DNA from: Lentibacillus sp. Marseille-P4043
GTDB taxonomy: Bacteria; Bacillota; Bacilli; Bacillales; Amphibacillaceae
Reading direction: 5' to 3'
DNA length: 64,000 bases
Assembly (NCBI RefSeq): GCF_900258515.1
Contig: NZ_LT984884.1
Location: 3,723,381-3,787,380 of the forward strand
Below, piece by piece: positions 25,665 through 34,449 of this stretch. How positions within the stretch are numbered: the first letter of the stretch is position 1; the number at the start of each line of letters is the position of its first letter. The notes under the pieces were generated by a model. The model did not search any database. It was given only the letters and a program-made list of their open reading frames with translations, and was not told the origin of the DNA. The translations under genes were made by a program, and so were the position numbers.

Positions 25665-27776
25665 ATGAGCGAAGAAAGTACGTATCGTTTACAGGGATTA
25701 TCCTGTACGAATTGTGCGGCGAAATTTGAAAAAAATGTGCAGCAGATTTCGACGGTTGAAGGTGTGGATTTAAATTTCGGAGCATCCAAGCTTAAGGTTA
25801 CAGGGCAGGCAACAGTTGAGCAGCTTGAAGAAGCAGGGGCATTTGATGGGATTAAAGTATATCAAGAATCGGAACGACCACCGAATGAACACACCCCCTT
25901 CTGGAAAAAGCGCGAAAACATTCCGATCTTTTTATCGCTGCTTTTCATTATAATCGGATCCACCCTTCATTTTCAGTTTGGTGAAACACATTACGTAACG
26001 ATTGCCAGTTTCGTAATTGCGATTATTGTTGGCGGAACGGTTCTTTTCAAAGAAGGCGTTCGAAATTTGCTCCATCTGGAATTTGATATGAAAACCCTCA
26101 TGACCATTGCCATTATTGGTGCTGTTCTGATTGGAGAATGGGCAGAAGGTGCTGTTGTCGTTTTTCTATTTGCACTAAGTGAGGCACTTGAAGATTATTC
26201 GATGGATAAAGCACGCCAATCGATTTCATCTTTAATGACGCTTGCACCATCCGAAGCATTCATCAAACGAGATAACGCGTTTATCAGCATTCCGATAGAA
26301 GATATTGTCATTGGTGATATCATGCTTGTCAAACCAGGGAATAAAATTGCGATGGACGGTAAAGTTATTAGTGGCGCATCTTCCATTAACCAATCATCGA
26401 TTACTGGTGAGTCGATTCCTCTATACAAAACACGTGGTGACGAAGTGTTTGCCGGCACCCTAAATATGGAAGGCTCGTTGGAGGTTCGTGTAACAAAACG
26501 CGCAGAGGATACGACCATTGCTAAAATCATCCATTTAGTGGAAGATGCGCAGGCGGAAAAAGCACCTTCGCAAAAGTTTGTTGACCGCTTCGCCAAATAT
26601 TATACACCCGCTATCATGCTTATCGCTTTGCTCGTAGCAGTTGCGCCTCCAATTTTTTTCGGAGCCGCTTGGTCGACATGGGTCTATCAAGGCTTGGCTG
26701 TACTTGTAGTTGGCTGTCCGTGTGCACTGGTAATATCAACACCAGTCGCTATTGTAACAGCAATTGGAAATGCAGCACGGAATGGTGTGTTAATAAAAGG
26801 TGGTGTTCATTTAGAAGAAGCTGCCCATCTGCAAGTTATGGCCTTTGATAAAACCGGAACACTAACAAAAGGAACGCCAGAGGTCACAACGATCATGCCG
26901 TTAGCTGGAAACACGGAAGAAAAATTAATTTCATACGCCGCGGCTATCGAACAATTTTCACAACATCCATTGGCTTCAGCAATTACGAAGGCATATAAAA
27001 AACGAGCAAGCAAAAAAATAACTGCTGAAAATTTTAAGTCAATCACCGGCAAAGGGGCCACTGCCACGATTGACGGAATTGAATTTAAGATTGGTAGTCC
27101 GTCTCTTTTCGAAGATCATCCCGCTTTGACTGTTGATCTTTCCGAGCAAATCAAACAACTCCAAACAGACGGAAATACTGTCGTGTTACTTGCTAACAAT
27201 GAAGAAATAGTAGGGTATATAGGGATTGCCGATCAAATTCGGGTAGAGAGTCAGCAAGTTGTCGAACAGCTACATCGTATTGGCGTGAAGCAATCGGTCA
27301 TGCTTACAGGTGATAATCAAGCAACAGGTGAAGCGATTGGCAGGTCGATCGGCATTACGGATATCAATACAAATCTAATGCCTGAGGACAAATTAACTGT
27401 TATCCGCGACCTTAAGCAACGTTATAAGAGTGTTGCGATGATTGGGGATGGTGTGAATGATGCCCCTGCCCTAACTACCGCATCTATTGGTATCGCAATG
27501 GGTGGAGCGGGTACAGATACAGCCCTTGAAACCGCTGATATCGCATTAATGGGTGACGATTTAGACAAATTACCATACACCATTGACTTAAGCAGAAAAA
27601 CATTACGCATCATCAAGCAAAATATCGGCCTTGCATTTGGTTTGAAATTAGTAGCTTTACTATTAACCATTCCAGGCTGGTTAACATTATGGATTGCAAT
27701 TGTAGCAGATATGGGCGCGACTCTGATCGTCATTTTAAACTCATTACGCCTAATCCAATCACGGTATTTAAAGTGA
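25665..27776 (+). CDS. cadA: CadA-like heavy-metal P1B-ATPase (Cd/Zn/Pb export)
   Basis: 703 residues, normal for CadA. N-terminal HMA domain with GLSCTNC (Cys14, Cys17), two N-terminal membrane helices, actuator TGES, the membrane CPC motif (Cys351-Cys353), phosphorylation site DKTGT (Asp395), HP motif QHPLASA, and hinge GDGVNDAPAL. CPC rather than SPC with a single HMA domain and CadC partner points to Cd2+/Zn2+/Pb2+ export. AGGAGG lies before the ATG; translation is coupled to cadC. Confidence 0.95.
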   Translation: MSEESTYRLQGLSCTNCAAKFEKNVQQISTVEGVDLNFGASKLKVTGQATVEQLEEAGAFDGIKVYQESERPPNEHTPFWKKRENIPIFLSLLFIIIGSTLHFQFGETHYVTIASFVIAIIVGGTVLFKEGVRNLLHLEFDMKTLMTIAIIGAVLIGEWAEGAVVVFLFALSEALEDYSMDKARQSISSLMTLAPSEAFIKRDNAFISIPIEDIVIGDIMLVKPGNKIAMDGKVISGASSINQSSITGESIPLYKTRGDEVFAGTLNMEGSLEVRVTKRAEDTTIAKIIHLVEDAQAEKAPSQKFVDRFAKYYTPAIMLIALLVAVAPPIFFGAAWSTWVYQGLAVLVVGCPCALVISTPVAIVTAIGNAARNGVLIKGGVHLEEAAHLQVMAFDKTGTLTKGTPEVTTIMPLAGNTEEKLISYAAAIEQFSQHPLASAITKAYKKRASKKITAENFKSITGKGATATIDGIEFKIGSPSLFEDHPALTVDLSEQIKQLQTDGNTVVLLANNEEIVGYIGIADQIRVESQQVVEQLHRIGVKQSVMLTGDNQATGEAIGRSIGITDINTNLMPEDKLTVIRDLKQRYKSVAMIGDGVNDAPALTTASIGIAMGGAGTDTALETADIALMGDDLDKLPYTIDLSRKTLRIIKQNIGLAFGLKLVALLLTIPGWLTLWIAIVADMGATLIVILNSLRLIQSRYLK

Positions 27777-27854
27777 ATGGTCCATTGAAAAGACTGTTTT
27801 TAAATGATATTGTTTTTGAAGAAATAAAGTTAAATTAATTTATATTCTTCACAA

Positions 27855-27970
27855 GCAGCCCGTATACACGTAGACTCCTGGGGGAAGAGAGGCATAGGTG
27901 AGACCCCGCAGTGCGTTAGCACGAGGAGGCTCTCCAGCCGCCCCCGGAAAGCGTAGTGTATACGGGCTGC
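27855..27970. repeat. GC-rich dispersed repeat with 15-bp perfect inverted ends
   Basis: GCAGCCCGTATACAC at 27855-27869 and its exact complement at 27956-27970 enclose a core (tagactcctggggg, gaccccgcag, gcacgaggag) that matches the GC-rich segment of the MITE-like elements at 85-225, 1725-1840 and 14990-15170. It therefore exists both alone and nested. It lies between cadA and the csp promoter. Confidence 0.85.
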
Positions 27971-28035
27971 GGGGCAGTAGCAACAATATATAAAACAGCT
28001 TTTGAAAACATTTTACAATTTAATTTGAAACTTAC

Positions 28036-28065
28036 TTGTATCTTTCTATGCAAACGTGGTATACT
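28036..28065 (+). promoter_or_regulatory. Cold-shock gene promoter with long 5' leader
   Basis: TTGTAT (28036-28041) and TATACT (28060-28065) with 18 bases spacing. Transcription from about 28072 leaves a leader near 100 bases before the start codon, as is usual for csp mRNAs whose leader folds respond to temperature. Confidence 0.6.
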
Positions 28066-28170
28066 ATAGTCAACTATTGATGTTCGGAATATGATTAAGG
28101 CTATATCACCTTGAATATGAAAGAGCAAGAATAGTAATAACGTGCTATTACGCACTTGGAGGAAAAAAGA

Positions 28171-28371
28171 ATGAATAACGGTACAGTAAAATGGTTTAAC
28201 GCAGACAAAGGTTTCGGTTTCATCGAAGTTGAAGGTGGAGACGACGTATTCGTACACTTCTCTGCAATTCAAGGTGAAGGATTCAAAACACTAGAAGAAG
28301 GTCAATCAGTTACATTCGATATCGAAGAAGGTAACCGTGGACCACAAGCTGCTAACGTTGTTAAAGCGTAA
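28171..28371 (+). CDS. csp: Cold-shock protein, CspA family
   Basis: 66-residue OB-fold RNA chaperone. RNP1 KGFGFIEV and RNP2 VFVHFS are intact, and the start [10 protein letters not shown] is standard. GGAGGAAAA precedes ATG 28171; an in-frame upstream ATG at 28156 overlaps that binding site and is rejected. Small acidic single-stranded nucleic acid binder of the cytosol, melting mRNA structure at low temperature. Followed at once by a strong terminator. Confidence 0.97.
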   Translation: MNNGTVKWFNADKGFGFIEVEGGDDVFVHFSAIQGEGFKTLEEGQSVTFDIEEGNRGPQAANVVKA

Positions 28372-28383
28372 GTAACTTTTTTC

Positions 28384-28417
28384 AAAAAAGCTCTTCCCAT
28401 TGGGGAGAGCTTTTTTT
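28384..28417 (+). terminator. Terminator of the cold-shock gene
   Basis: AAGCTCTTCCC and GGGGAGAGCTT arms with one G-T pair, 4-base loop, then a run of seven T. Confidence 0.92.
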
Positions 28418-28426
28418 GTTGGACAC

Positions 28427-28467
28427 AAAAAGAAGAGCAAATCACTGGATGATTTGCTCTTCTTTTT
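28427..28467 (-). terminator. Terminator of the FMN reductase gene
   Basis: Perfect 18-bp stem (aaaaagaagagcaaatca) with a 5-base loop, T-rich end on the minus strand, 12 bases after the reductase stop. Confidence 0.88.
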
Positions 28468-28478
28468 AACTACTATTT

Positions 28479-29045
28479 TTAAAAACCATATTCCGCTTCT
28501 TTCGCCTCACGTATTTTCGTAAATGTCTCCGCTAATACAACTGTATCTTCAACCAACCGATTGACCCGGAATAATACATCATCATTGGTAATTTCTTTTT
28601 GATAAAAATCCTTTTCTTCAATAAAAACATACGTTTGAACCATTTGTGCCTTCATATAGGATATAATCGGTTTTAATTGTTGCTCGGCAATTAAATAATG
28701 TTTCGATGAGCCTGCTGTCACAAGCATACTGACTACTTTATCACGAAATGCATTTTCCGGAAGTAAATCAAATATGTTTTTCAATGTAGCTGGTATGGAA
28801 GCCTGAAAGATTGGGGTCCCAATAATGATTGCATCTGCCTCCATAATCGTTTGCGCGACATACTTTGTGTCACCTTCATATTCCAGATAATTGCGCCCAT
28901 CACTAAACTGAATATCATATTCAGCTAAATCAATTAAGGTAACTTGTGTCTCTGGATATTTTTCGTTGAGAACTTTAACGGTGTAGTTCATTGCCGTTCT
29001 TGTTTTTGAGCCAACTATTGAACCGGATAATCCGACAACCTTCAT
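28479..29045 (-). CDS. NADPH-dependent FMN reductase
   Basis: 188-residue flavodoxin-fold reductase. N-terminal phosphate-binding loop GLSGSIVGSKTRTAM, central GTPIFQASIPATLKN (flavin site) and VTAGSSKHYL. It would supply reduced FMN, and the gene directly upstream encodes an LLM-type flavin oxidoreductase, a natural user. Both lie opposite an HxlR regulator. About 60 bases, including a dispersed palindromic repeat, separate it from the oxidoreductase gene. Substrate of the pair unknown. Confidence 0.92.
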   Translation of the reverse strand: MKVVGLSGSIVGSKTRTAMNYTVKVLNEKYPETQVTLIDLAEYDIQFSDGRNYLEYEGDTKYVAQTIMEADAIIIGTPIFQASIPATLKNIFDLLPENAFRDKVVSMLVTAGSSKHYLIAEQQLKPIISYMKAQMVQTYVFIEEKDFYQKEITNDDVLFRVNRLVEDTVVLAETFTKIREAKEAEYGF

Positions 29046-29081
29046 TTTTCGCTTCCCCCTAGTTTTGCTGTGGGACTCAGC

Positions 29082-29108
29082 GGGACAACTAACCTGTCCC
29101 CATGTCCC
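29082..29108. repeat. Half copy of the GGGACA...TGTCCC dispersed repeat
   Basis: 27 bases identical to one arm of the inverted repeat at 38608-38695, beginning gggacaactaacctgtcccc. Its last base is the first of the LLM oxidoreductase stop triplet. Confidence 0.85.
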
Positions 29109-30163
29109 TATTTTGCGGTATATTTTTTGATTGCTGGTAAGATTTCTGTGCCGATAAATTCGATATTTTTTCTTAGTTTGTCAAATGGCATGCCACCGAA
29201 GTCCATTTGTGCGATATAGCGTTGATGGCCAAATAATTCATGCTGATAGAGAATTTTTTCAATGATTTCCTGTGGACTACCGATATTCATGATACTATGT
29301 GGGTCCACACCCTGGGCAAAGAGTTGTTTTGAAAAGCCTTGTCCGTTTGTTCGCTTCATCCCTTCATTAATGTGGGGATATAAGTCTTGTAAAGCCTGTT
29401 GTGACGTTTCTGCTGCGTAGAAAAATCCTGCTGTTGCGACCGGTAGTTCAGCCGGATCAAACCCCCGGCTTCGCGCAGCATCTCGATAAGCATCAATCGT
29501 TCGCTTGAAAACAGTAGCTGGTCCACCTAAATGAGCCATAAACATTCCAACACCAGCATAGCCCGCTTTAATAGCACTTGCAGGCGTTCCACCAACAGCA
29601 CGCCATATCGGCAATGAGCCATTTTTTGGACGTGGAAGAACCCTTGCATTGTTTAATGGCGCTCGGAATTGTCCACTCCAATTGACAACTTCCTCTTCAT
29701 TAATCTGCCGTAATAGATCAAATTTTTCTTCATACAACGCTTCATAATCACGAATATTATATCCTAATAAATCAAATAATCCAATTCTCGAAGCTCGGCC
29801 CGCAATAATCTCCGCGCGCCCTCCTGAAATTAAATCAAGCGTGGCAAAATTTTCATACACACGCACTGGATCAGATGTACTAATAATTGTGGAAGAACTT
29901 GCTATTTTTATTTTCTCTGTCGCCTGAGCAATTGCCGCAAGCACAACAGCATGTGCCTGCGTAGCAAAATACTCTTGATGACTTTCACCTACACTAAAAA
30001 AGTCAATCCCTGCCTGCTCCGCTAGTTTTGCTAATTCAATGATTTCATGAATGCGCTGCTCTGCAGAAATCCGCTCTCCTGTTAACGGGTTTGGTAAGTG
30101 ATCTCCTAGGGTATAAAGGCCAAACTCAAGACCTTTGCTTGGATCAATACGATAGTTTTCCAT
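29108..30163 (-). CDS. LLM class flavin-dependent oxidoreductase
   Basis: 351-residue bacterial-luciferase-like TIM barrel. FGLYTLGDH at the start, FFSVGESHQEYF, SSSTIISTSDPVRVYENFATLDLISGGRAEIIAGRA (the usual LLM block) and LPIWRAVGGTPASA. Uses FMNH2 and O2 or F420-like chemistry; here with a flavin reductase downstream it is probably FMNH2-dependent. Divergent from hxlR-type gene at 30354, which likely controls it. Substrate not known. Confidence 0.92.
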   Translation of the reverse strand: MENYRIDPSKGLEFGLYTLGDHLPNPLTGERISAEQRIHEIIELAKLAEQAGIDFFSVGESHQEYFATQAHAVVLAAIAQATEKIKIASSSTIISTSDPVRVYENFATLDLISGGRAEIIAGRASRIGLFDLLGYNIRDYEALYEEKFDLLRQINEEEVVNWSGQFRAPLNNARVLPRPKNGSLPIWRAVGGTPASAIKAGYAGVGMFMAHLGGPATVFKRTIDAYRDAARSRGFDPAELPVATAGFFYAAETSQQALQDLYPHINEGMKRTNGQGFSKQLFAQGVDPHSIMNIGSPQEIIEKILYQHELFGHQRYIAQMDFGGMPFDKLRKNIEFIGTEILPAIKKYTAK

Positions 30164-30299
30164 TTATATCTCGCCTTTCTTTGTTATTATAATTATTAAC
30201 TCTTATTTATTTCATTTAAAAGCTTCTATGTTTACTCCACCTTCTCATTTACACCATACAATGTTATTATAGTTTATATTAATTAAAAGTAATAGTACG

Positions 30300-30311
30300 C
30301 ACTTAAAAGTG
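30300..30311. promoter_or_regulatory. Possible HxlR operator
   Basis: CACTT-AA-AAGTG palindrome between the divergent LLM oxidoreductase and HxlR genes, about 40 bases before the regulator start. TAC/GTA extends it on both sides. Position fits auto- and cross-regulation; the sequence itself is short. Confidence 0.35.
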
Positions 30312-30353
30312 GTATAGTATACAAAAAGATACTTAGGTGGAGATGGGGATATA

Positions 30354-30701
30354 ATGGAAAAAATACCAGAAGAATGCCGCGTAGAAGATGCATTAAGTAT
30401 TTTAGTTGGTAAATGGAAACCGATTATTTTATTACACTTATTGCAAGAAGGCACCAAACGTTTTAGTGAACTTAAGCGTAGCATGCCCGGAATCACGCAG
30501 AAGATGTTAACAAAGCAATTACGAGAATTAGAAGAAGAAGATATTATCGAACGCGTTGTTTATCCACAGGTTCCCCCCAAAGTAGAATACTCCATTACAG
30601 AATATGGAAAGGGCCTAGAACCTATTTTGGAGGCCATGCATGAATGGGGAACAAAGCACACGTTGCATAAGATGGAAAAAGCGAAGAACAAAAGCTCATG
30701 A
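30354..30701 (+). CDS. HxlR family transcriptional regulator
   Basis: 115 residues. [25 protein letters not shown] carries the N-terminal cysteine (Cys8) used as redox sensor in YodB/HypR-type members, followed by winged helix [34 protein letters not shown]. The single Cys suggests thiol-based sensing of electrophiles or quinones, which fits control of the divergent flavin oxidoreductase and FMN reductase. That inference rests on context. Confidence 0.92.
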   Translation: MEKIPEECRVEDALSILVGKWKPIILLHLLQEGTKRFSELKRSMPGITQKMLTKQLRELEEEDIIERVVYPQVPPKVEYSITEYGKGLEPILEAMHEWGTKHTLHKMEKAKNKSS

Positions 30702-30732
30702 TTGAAATATTTTATTATTAAGGACGAATAAT

Positions 30733-30760
30733 GAAAGAACCTTAGCCTAAAGGTTCTTTC
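30733..30760. terminator. Hairpin between convergent hxlR-type and SMR genes
   Basis: Perfect 11-bp stem GAAAGAACCTT/AAGGTTCTTTC, 6-base loop, overlapping the SMR gene stop. T-runs are weak on both strands, so efficiency is uncertain. Confidence 0.5.
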
Positions 30761-31089
30761 ACTGTTTCTCTATTTTTAGAGGCGTTCAATAATACAACTC
30801 CACCTATAATTAATATGACTCCCAATATCTTGAAGGTACTAAAAACTTCTCCCCATACAACTACACTTATTAAAGCAGTTAGCGCTGTTCCTAACCCAGC
30901 CCAAATGGCATAAGCTAAACTTAACGGAATTGTATTAAGACACAATGATAAACAATAAAACGCAAGTGCATAACCAGCAACTACACCAACAGCTGGAAAT
31001 AATACGGTAAATCCCTCTGACTTTTTGAGCATTGCAGTAGCAAAAACCTCTCCAATAATTGAAATTATTAAATAAAGATAACCCCTCAT
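30742..31089 (-). CDS. yvdR: SMR family transporter subunit, second of a pair
   Basis: 115 residues, four membrane helices, with the conserved Glu in IISIIGEVFAT (near residue 12) and the SMR block LSLAYAIWAGLGTALTAL. Start 31089 has a very strong AAGGAGGGAGG. It follows another SMR gene by 22 bases and a TetR gene before that, like B. subtilis yvdT-yvdS-yvdR, so it probably forms a heterodimeric drug or guanidinium-type cation exporter. The symbol reflects that synteny only. Confidence 0.85.
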   Translation of the reverse strand: MRGYLYLIISIIGEVFATAMLKKSEGFTVLFPAVGVVAGYALAFYCLSLCLNTIPLSLAYAIWAGLGTALTALISVVVWGEVFSTFKILGVILIIGGVVLLNASKNRETVKEPLG

Positions 31090-31111
31090 TTTCCTCCCTC
31101 CTTCTTTGGAA

Positions 31112-31435
31112 TTAATGTACTCCATCAATATTAAGAAAAATTACTCCACCTATAATTAAAACTAACCCAAACAGCTTTTTGCCATTAAAATTCTCTTTAT
31201 ATATTGTAACTCCAACTAATGCTGTTAGTGCCGTTCCTAATCCTGCCCAAATAGCATAAGCCACTCCAAGGTGCAGCATTTTTAATGATAAAGATAAGCC
31301 ATAGAAAGCTATTCCGTACCCAACGATTACTCCAAGAGAAGGTATGATTTTTTTAAAACCATTTGTCGCTTTAAGCATTGAACTGCCAAACACTTCACTC
31401 ACAATCGATATTGCTAATAGTATATAAGCATTCAT
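31112..31435 (-). CDS. yvdS: SMR family transporter subunit, first of a pair
   Basis: 107 residues, four helices, with AISIVSEVFGSS (conserved Glu) and LGVAYAIWAGLGTALTALVG. The start ATG overlaps the stop of the TetR gene in an ATGA, so translation is coupled. Paired SMR proteins act as one antiporter in the membrane. Substrate unknown. Confidence 0.88.
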   Translation of the reverse strand: MNAYILLAISIVSEVFGSSMLKATNGFKKIIPSLGVIVGYGIAFYGLSLSLKMLHLGVAYAIWAGLGTALTALVGVTIYKENFNGKKLFGLVLIIGGVIFLNIDGVH

Positions 31436-31995
31436 AATCGCTCTTCACTTTTTGACATTTCCAATAATTGTTGAATTACTTCATTTACCCTTTTTTCTTC
31501 TAACGGAGCTACATTCAATGTTTGTGAGTAATAGAGTCCATCTAACGCTAATCTGATGATAGTCGCCGTTATTGGATTTATCCCATCATCTTCTAACTTT
31601 TTTAAAGTAGTTTTATAACCATCAGATATAGTTTTAGCTATTTCAGGTTCTAAATAAGAAGTTGCAAAAATGCCGACATTTAACTCTTTATAATGTTCTA
31701 AATCAAATTTTGAGGCTTCAATTAATGCACGAGACCATTTACCTTTCTCATCAGAATCATCAGAATCGTTTTCAGCATATTTGTAAAAATTTAAACAAAA
31801 TTGTTCAAAAATATATTGTGCCAATCCTTTTATTAACGATTCTTTATTTGAAAAGTGATACAATAATCCTCCTTTGCTAATGTTAGCTTTTTTAGCTACG
31901 GCATCCAATGTCAATGAATTAAAACCATTTTCAAGTATAATTTGCTTTGTCGTATCTAAAATAAGACGACGCTTAACATCGGCTTTTGATTCCAT
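31432..31995 (-). CDS. yvdT: TetR family repressor of the SMR operon
   Basis: 187 residues. N-terminal TetR helix-turn-helix: RRLILDTTKQIILENGFNSLTLDAVAKKANISKGGLLYHFSNKESL. The C-terminal ligand domain is not conserved enough to guess an inducer. First gene of a three-gene operon. Its own promoter carries ACCGTCTAGACGGT between the -35 and -10, the likely binding site, giving autorepression. Confidence 0.9.
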   Translation of the reverse strand: MESKADVKRRLILDTTKQIILENGFNSLTLDAVAKKANISKGGLLYHFSNKESLIKGLAQYIFEQFCLNFYKYAENDSDDSDEKGKWSRALIEASKFDLEHYKELNVGIFATSYLEPEIAKTISDGYKTTLKKLEDDGINPITATIIRLALDGLYYSQTLNVAPLEEKRVNEVIQQLLEMSKSEERL

Positions 31996-32039
31996 TAGAT
32001 ATCACTCCTTATTCGATTAATTGGTGTTAATTACTATTT

Positions 32040-32069
32040 ATTGTACCGTCTAGACGGTTTTCTTGTCAA
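32040..32069 (-). promoter_or_regulatory. TetR-SMR operon promoter with operator in the spacer
   Basis: On the minus strand: TTGACA (32064-32069), 18 bases, TACAAT (32040-32045). The perfect 14-bp palindrome ACCGTCTAGACGGT (32045-32058) fills most of the spacer, so a bound dimer would exclude RNA polymerase. Confidence 0.8.
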
Positions 32070-32166
32070 TGTGAAGATTCTTCCCATATTAGATAGGGAA
32101 CAAAACTCCCGTTGGCACTTACTCGTAAATGCTGACGAGTGCGTTCATTCAATAAGAAGTTAAATC

Positions 32167-32201
32167 AAAAGGACTAGAGAATTTTATCTCTAATCCTTTT
32201 T
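32167..32201. terminator. Terminator after the BCCT transporter
   Basis: AAAAGGA-TAGAGA and TCTCTA-TCCTTTT arms with one internal mismatch and a 6-base loop. T-rich on both strands. About 150 bases after the minus-strand BCCT stop, before the TetR promoter region. Confidence 0.65.
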
Positions 32202-32353
32202 AATCTACGAGTTATTTGGTTAATTTGATTACAAAAACGATACGATTTCTTCTGCGTTTCACCTGTGTTAATGATTTTGCTTTTCAAAAATAAACCCTGA
32301 AAAAATGAGCGCACTTTTTGTCTAGTGTATTTTTCTTTCATTAATCTGTCTTA

Positions 32354-33838
32354 CTACAACTTCTTCCCTTGTTTTTCATTTTTCAACGCTTTATAAAAAG
32401 AGAAAACCATCAGCAACATGATAAATGAAAATGGCAATGCTGCTGAAATCAACGCATTTTGCAAGGCCTGCAAGCCACCGGTATATAAAAGCACTGCGGC
32501 TATTGTCGATTGTGCAATTCCCCATACGAATTTAACAGGTGTCGATGGAGATAACGAGCCATTTGTGGTCTGCATCCCCAAAACAAAAGTCGCGGAATCT
32601 GCTGAAGTAATAAAAAACGTGCTAATAAGCAGGATACCTAAAATGGATAAGATCATACTTATTGGAAATTGATCAAATAAACCGAAAAGCGCCTGTTCAT
32701 CTGGCAAACCGGCAATATCTGCTCCATTATTTTGCTCCTCAATCCCTGATATCCCAAATGCTGAAAACCATAAGAAACCAATTACAGATGGAACGATTAG
32801 AACACCTGACAAAAATTCACGAATGGTCCGACCTTTTGATACGCGAGCAATAAAAATTCCAACAAACGGAGCCCAAGCGATCCACCAGGCCCAGAAGAAA
32901 ACCGTCCAGTCCATTACCCACTGCCGTTCTTCAACACTATTTGGTGATATACGAAAGCTTTCGGAAGGTATTTTTTGAATGTACGACCCGATCGTATCGG
33001 TAAATGAGTTTAGAATATACATGGTAGGCCCAAGAACTAGTGCAGCAATGAACAAAATACCAGCTAATATCATATTAGCGTTACTTAAATATTTGATCCC
33101 CTTGCTTAGACCTGTGTAGGCTGACAGCATAAATAATACTGTCACAACCAAAATAATTACGAGCTGAACCCAAAAGTCATCATCTACCCCAAATAAATAG
33201 GTAAAACCGCCATTGATTTGTGTCGCACCAAATCCAAGGGTTGTTGCGACACCAACAATCGTCGCAAATACTGCGATAACATCGACTAACTTCCCCCATG
33301 GTCCATCCATCTTTTCACCAAAAATCGGCCCAAGTGCAGCACTAATTAATCCAGGCTTGCCATGGCGGAAGATAAAATAGGCTAATACTAAGGCAGTCAC
33401 GGCATATATCGCCCAGGCATGAATACCGTAGTGAAAAAACGTAATCCGCAACGAATCCTCCAGTGCCTCCCTAGTACCAGGTTCTGCTGTTGGAGGAGTT
33501 TCTATATAGTGGGAGACAGGTGAAGCAACCCCGTAAAAGACAAGCCCAATCCCCATTCCAGCGCTAAATAACATAGAGAACCATGTTGGATAGCTAAATT
33601 CCGGTCGATCGTCCTGCTTTCCAAGTCTGATTTTACCATAAGGACTAAATATTAAGTACAAACAAAATACGACGAACAATGATACAATCAATAAATAATA
33701 CCAGCCAAAGTGAACGGATATATAATTCATAATCGAGCTTGATATATCTTCAAAATTGACCGGAGCAATGATGCCCCAAAAGGATAGGATCAATGTAAGA
33801 GCAAATGTAATCCAAAAAACAGCAGTTACTTGTTTCAT
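32354..33838 (-). CDS. opuD: BCCT family betaine/choline/carnitine transporter (OpuD-like)
   Basis: About 494 residues, twelve membrane helices. The BCCT signature MDWTVFFWAWWIAWAPFVGIFIARVSKGRTIREF is intact with the tryptophan-rich substrate site, and GMGIGLVFYGVASPVSHY carries the conserved Gly-Met segment. The start at 33838 (MKQVTAVFW) has AAGGGG upstream; the longer frame to 33985 is not supported. Sodium-coupled uptake of a compatible solute, useful to a halotolerant organism. Part of this gene is found as a decayed copy at 34450-34641. Confidence 0.92.
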   Translation of the reverse strand: MKQVTAVFWITFALTLILSFWGIIAPVNFEDISSSIMNYISVHFGWYYLLIVSLFVVFCLYLIFSPYGKIRLGKQDDRPEFSYPTWFSMLFSAGMGIGLVFYGVASPVSHYIETPPTAEPGTREALEDSLRITFFHYGIHAWAIYAVTALVLAYFIFRHGKPGLISAALGPIFGEKMDGPWGKLVDVIAVFATIVGVATTLGFGATQINGGFTYLFGVDDDFWVQLVIILVVTVLFMLSAYTGLSKGIKYLSNANMILAGILFIAALVLGPTMYILNSFTDTIGSYIQKIPSESFRISPNSVEERQWVMDWTVFFWAWWIAWAPFVGIFIARVSKGRTIREFLSGVLIVPSVIGFLWFSAFGISGIEEQNNGADIAGLPDEQALFGLFDQFPISMILSILGILLISTFFITSADSATFVLGMQTTNGSLSPSTPVKFVWGIAQSTIAAVLLYTGGLQALQNALISAALPFSFIMLLMVFSFYKALKNEKQGKKL

Positions 33839-33941
33839 GTTATACCCCTTCCCATATTTCCCGTTAGTAGAAATTAGTGTAACGTTAGTTTTTCTATAAC
33901 GAAGAATTCTATGCGCAAGAGGGTTGTTTAAAATGAGCCAA

Positions 33942-33978
33942 AAAAATCCCTCTCCGCTATAAGCCAAGAGGGATTTTT
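33942..33978. terminator. Terminator between BCCT promoter region and VOC gene
   Basis: Perfect 12-bp stem AAAAATCCCTCT/AGAGGGATTTTT with T-run; follows the VOC gene stop on the minus strand. A diverged copy stands at 34667-34693 after ppaC. Confidence 0.85.
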
Positions 33979-34004
33979 GATTCATTAAAATGTCTCCGTC
34001 AAAT

Positions 34005-34382
34005 TTATTTATCTTCCCTTAATAAATATTCATTTCCATCTTGATCATAAAATTTGAACATGGTACCAAACGGCATTTTTGACATTTCATCTACTTTTAC
34101 TTCATTTTGCTTCATTTTCTCATAAGCCGATTCAATATCAGTTGTGCTGAAAAGCATGGTAGGATGCGCAACCTTAGAGGGTTCATGCTGTTCCATTGCT
34201 GACTTAGAATAAAGAACTAGAGTAGTAAATTCGTCATCACTAGGTCCTACTTCTATCCAAGATGCATTGGGACCCATCGGTTGTTCAAGTTTTAAAACAA
34301 AACCTAGTTTATTTAACCAGAACTCTTTTGCTTGTTCTTGGTCTTCTACATATACAGTAATTTTTCCGACCTTATTAATCAT
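34005..34382 (-). CDS. VOC family (glyoxalase/bleomycin-resistance-like) protein
   Basis: 125 residues with the paired beta-alpha-beta-beta-beta modules: VGKITVYVEDQEQAKEFWLNKLGFVLK and later MLFSTTDIESAYEKMKQNEVKV...FGTMFKFYDQDGNEYLL. Start 34382 follows AAAGGG. Probable metal-dependent or metal-binding enzyme, exact reaction unknown. It is flanked by duplicated BCCT/ppaC sequence, so it may have been captured when that duplication formed. Confidence 0.87.
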   Translation of the reverse strand: MINKVGKITVYVEDQEQAKEFWLNKLGFVLKLEQPMGPNASWIEVGPSDDEFTTLVLYSKSAMEQHEPSKVAHPTMLFSTTDIESAYEKMKQNEVKVDEMSKMPFGTMFKFYDQDGNEYLLREDK

Positions 34383-34449
34383 CACGATCACCCTTTTCAT
34401 CATAATCATTTATATTTTAACAAACCTATGATAATAATAGCTACAACTA

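Noticed and set aside
31089-31435. Guanidine (ykkC-type) riboswitch before the SMR genes
   Set aside because: The genes overlap or are separated by 22 bases and the operon leader is short with a TetR operator; no room for the aptamer.
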